Source: Acorus gramineus
Lineage: Eukaryota > Streptophyta > Magnoliopsida > Acorales > Acoraceae
Assembly: GCA_030737835.1 (NCBI GenBank)
Contig: CM060850.1
Coordinates: forward strand, 6,501,299 to 6,565,298
Length of the DNA stretch: 64,000 nucleotides
Reading direction: 5' to 3'
Both the position numbers and the translations under genes were made by a program. Under the pieces are notes generated by a model that worked only from the letters and a program-made list of their open reading frames with translations, searched no databases and had not been told where the DNA came from. Shown here one piece after another: positions 61,346 to 64,000 of this stretch. Each line of letters begins with the position of its first letter. The stretch's first letter is position 1.

Positions 61346-61492
61346 ATGGAGTTAGGGCAAGAAGAAGAGACGGAAGAACCCCAAGTCATGAGAATCACAT
61401 CAGAAATGCTTGCACTGCTTGGGTATGCAAATGATCTATCAAAGACTGCAGCTTTAGAATATCCTACTTCAGGTCATTTTGATTTATGGTGA
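61346..61492 (+). CDS. Short protein-like open frame, unidentified
   Basis: A 48-residue frame beginning MELGQEEETEEPQVMRITSE and ending SGHFDLW-stop. Its acidic start and ordinary amino acid mix look more protein-like than other frames nearby. A TGA lies six bases upstream, so it is either complete or an exon with an acceptor near the ATG. I do not recognise it; it may be a gene fragment. Confidence 0.22.
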   Translation: MELGQEEETEEPQVMRITSEMLALLGYANDLSKTAALEYPTSGHFDLW

Positions 61493-63355
61493 AACCATTT
61501 GAAAATAATGCATGGTACTACTATATAATCTCATACAGGAAGACCTTGACATAACCACCCACTGTCAATTACAAATCAGGTTCAATAGACAGATAATGTG
61601 TGGTTCAGTGGGCACAATCTGCATGACTTAAGAATAAAACCTATAATTTACTGTATCAGTTAAAACAATGTTTACAGGCACAAGAATGAAAAGAAAAGAT
61701 GATGATGAAGGCAGCTCCAATATGACTTACCAGAATGTATGGGATCACTTGTAAGCATCAGCTGATATTTATCCATGCCAATCCAAACAAGTTCTGGTAA
61801 TTTGATTAAACAAACAAGAAAACAGCCACACGATGCACGCAGTTCTGTTAAGGCAGGCTGAATAATTTCAAATTCACTGGAACAATCTCGTGAAACAGCA
61901 TATAAAGCTTTGGTGAAGGTGAACATAAAACTTGAAACAACCAAATGAATTCAACATGATCCACTGAAAACAAGAAACCCAAAATTTTGAAAAAAAAAAT
62001 TTCTAGAATAGTATGTTCCCCGAAACTTCGGTTCACCTGGGCTTGATAAACTCTCAAGTCTCAACATAGCTATTTGGTTTAAAAAACTGACCTTTGTTGA
62101 AGCGATGTTAAGTCCATTCCTGCTTTTGTGGACTATACCTTATGTGGGGAAGACACTGTGTGTGAGGCAGTGAAGTTAAATCCAGTGTACAACTAAAAAT
62201 ATGTATCGACCAAAAAAGGAGGGTTATTCATGATATATTTAGTCAGAGATGGATGAGCCAACCAGTCAGATGAAGATCAGCCACAGATATTTCCAGATCT
62301 GCAGGGCATTCGTTTGAGAACCCATTCTGGAGCCTTTTATCCCCTGGAATATGAGGGATGAGATTTTAAGTCACCTCACATTGACTCCACAATTGCAGCA
62401 TATGCAGTAAAATGCACACATGAGATTTTAAGTCTCTCTGCACTCGCAGACCACAAGGGTAGGATTCATTCCTTTCGCTTGTATCAGTAAAAAAAAACCA
62501 TCTCTGACTGGTCATTAGATGATGGTTTTAATTCAAGTTCTGTACAAAAGGTGAAATCTTTTTTGTATTGTAGAGCATCTAGTGTGATTGTGTGTGTTAT
62601 TGTTGCCTGTTGATCATGTGTGGGAAAGATGCAAAAAGAGTGGAGGCTGATTCATACGTTGGAAAAACATTCTTTTGAAGATATGTAAGCTCTTTTTTAC
62701 TTGGATGGTCAGTATCCATAAGATATACAATGCACAGAATGGAATCTGGTTGTTATGTTCTATATGCAACATAAAACTTCAAAGAGGTCCCATAAATTAT
62801 AATAGATAATATCCATGTTCTCCTGGGCTTGCATAATTATTCGGTCATGATGGCATTTCACAACGGCACACAGACAAAAAGAAAAAGAGGTTGGAATAAG
62901 TACTGAAAACGTAGCATACAAGTACTGTGGACACCACAAAAGAAAGGCAAGAGTATCCAAATTTCAATTTTCATCCATATAATTTCAGTGTATGATCAAA
63001 TTTCATCCACCTTGAGAATACATCTATCTAATACACACCATGCCACTTATAGAAAACTAATATTTAGTCAACTGAAAGAAAAACCAACAAATGGTGGAAT
63101 AACTGGAAGCTTATTCTCTGATAAAAGGAAACAAGCAAAACTGCCTAAATTTCATTAACCATCACTTTGGATCTACTGTCAAGAAGAAAGAACTTACATG
63201 GTTTCTATGGGATTCAAATCTGCTGCTCATGTTGAATAAATAAATTCCTTGATCTATGAGATGATCTACGATGCATGACTTCAACAACCAAAGACACATC
63301 TAACTCTGAAAAAGGGATTCACGGTGCAGCTTGACAGGAGATGGAACCCACAAGC
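61493..63355. other. Intergenic sequence or 3' region of the PPR gene
   Basis: No domain was recognised. Composition is less A/T-biased than most of the window, consistent with transcribed non-coding sequence, possibly a long 3' UTR with introns of the minus-strand PPR gene. Confidence 0.35.
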
Positions 63356-64000
63356 CTAGACTAGTTCTGCAATGATGGGTTCTTCAGTCCTCATAGAGTA
63401 GAAGAGATTTAGCACGTCCGCATGCTGACGGACATGACCTGGAGATTTTGAAAGGAACTCTTGTGCCAAATGGTGTTTCCCCTTCACAAGCAGCTCTCTG
63501 AACATCCATAAAAAGACTGTGATTGAAGGGCTATACATCCCACTCATGGCTTTCATTAAAGCCGTGGCTTCATCCGCTGTCCCGTATCTGACAATGTACT
63601 GGATGAACGGATCCAGGGATGATGGAGACACTCTTTTCATCAATCTGAAAAGCTCCAAGGCCTCTTCAAACCTCCTTTGCCCCAAAAGGTTCTTAACCAA
63701 GATTTTATAGGTTTTCCACGAAGGACACAACTGTTGCTCATTAACCATCTTAATCAGCAACTTATACGCATGTTCTGCTTTGTTATCACGGCAACATTCT
63801 TCCACAAGCTTCTCAAAAGCACGAATTTCATTATTCTCAACACCATGTCTTTCAACCAACTTCCGAAATTCTGATGAGGCTTCATCCACTTCATCAGACA
63901 CCGAGTGCCTTTTGATGAGCTCAACCAAAGACTTCCATTTTCTATATCTATAATCTGTTTCATCCTCTGGTATCTCCAACTCTGCCACGAGCTCCCTGGC
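63356..64000 (-). CDS. Pentatricopeptide repeat (PPR) protein, 3' part only
   Basis: The minus strand is open from the window edge to a stop at 63,356, giving at least 214 C-terminal residues; the true start lies outside. Helical PPR units are visible: AFEKLVEECCRDNKAEHAYKL followed by LIKMVNEQQLCPSWKTYKIL, then VKNLLGQRRFEEALELFRLM and two weaker repeats to the end (about 35 residues each). No E, DYW or SMR tail follows the last repeat, so it looks like a P-class protein. Such proteins usually bind organellar RNA for splicing, stability or translation in mitochondria or plastids; the target peptide is not in view. The ATG-like start within the window is only an artefact of the edge. Confidence 0.85.
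   Translation of the reverse strand, partial: ARELVAELEIPEDETDYRYRKWKSLVELIKRHSVSDEVDEASSEFRKLVERHGVENNEIRAFEKLVEECCRDNKAEHAYKLLIKMVNEQQLCPSWKTYKILVKNLLGQRRFEEALELFRLMKRVSPSSLDPFIQYIVRYGTADEATALMKAMSGMYSPSITVFLWMFRELLVKGKHHLAQEFLSKSPGHVRQHADVLNLFYSMRTEEPIIAELV

Overview
The window is nuclear DNA from a flowering plant. Coding exons sit in very A+T-rich DNA, introns have GT..AG ends, long CT/GA leaders and pol II TATA boxes are present, non-autonomous DNA transposons are dense, and all recognised proteins belong to plant families (NPH3, XERICO-like RING-H2, plant serine-rich small protein, PPR). I could not fix the lineage. No virus, plasmid, tRNA, rRNA or CRISPR signal was seen.

Layout. Positions 1-22,900 hold no recognisable protein gene. 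They carry a decayed head-to-tail array of about 3-4.5 kb units. Four units (TATA at 4,721, 8,404, 13,103, 18,648) keep the same pol II-like TATA box, pyrimidine-rich leader and a short region with two inverted repeats. A fifth (22,307) has a damaged TATA box and has lost part of the core. A sixth (2,335-3,148) has lost promoter and core by internal deletion. Each intact unit has a short ORF, but substitutions between copies do not follow codons: copies 1 and 2 are identical for 78 nt across hairpin 1 while 10 of the 27 codons before it differ. I read this as a tandem family of non-coding, possibly MIR-like, genes. It is the most interesting feature here.

Positions 22,900-29,700 are transposon-rich, with one transcription-like stretch near 27,100-28,020. 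A small serine-rich protein gene lies at 29,888-30,208. A GC-ended foldback element lies at about 33,000-34,300. The best gene is an NPH3/BTB gene with five coding exons (39,600-42,935) and two inferred upstream leader exons (from about 36,600), whose leader carries several uORFs including a start-stop AUG-UAA. On the minus strand are an intronless XERICO-like RING-H2 gene (48,381-48,830) and the 3' part of a PPR gene running off the right edge (63,356-64,000).

Transposons. Eight foldback elements look Mutator-like: GGG..CCC type ends, with 9-bp target duplications visible at most of them (7,512; 10,261; 31,019; 36,033; 47,110; 49,152; 52,648; 55,523). Four elements have 8-bp duplications typical of hAT (15,902; 19,726; 24,898; 55,892). 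The last sits inside another foldback repeat next to a Mutator-like element, which gives an insertion order. No transposase ORF was seen, so all appear non-autonomous.

The protein genes are not obviously functionally linked; this looks like ordinary plant gene order with large intergenic spaces.
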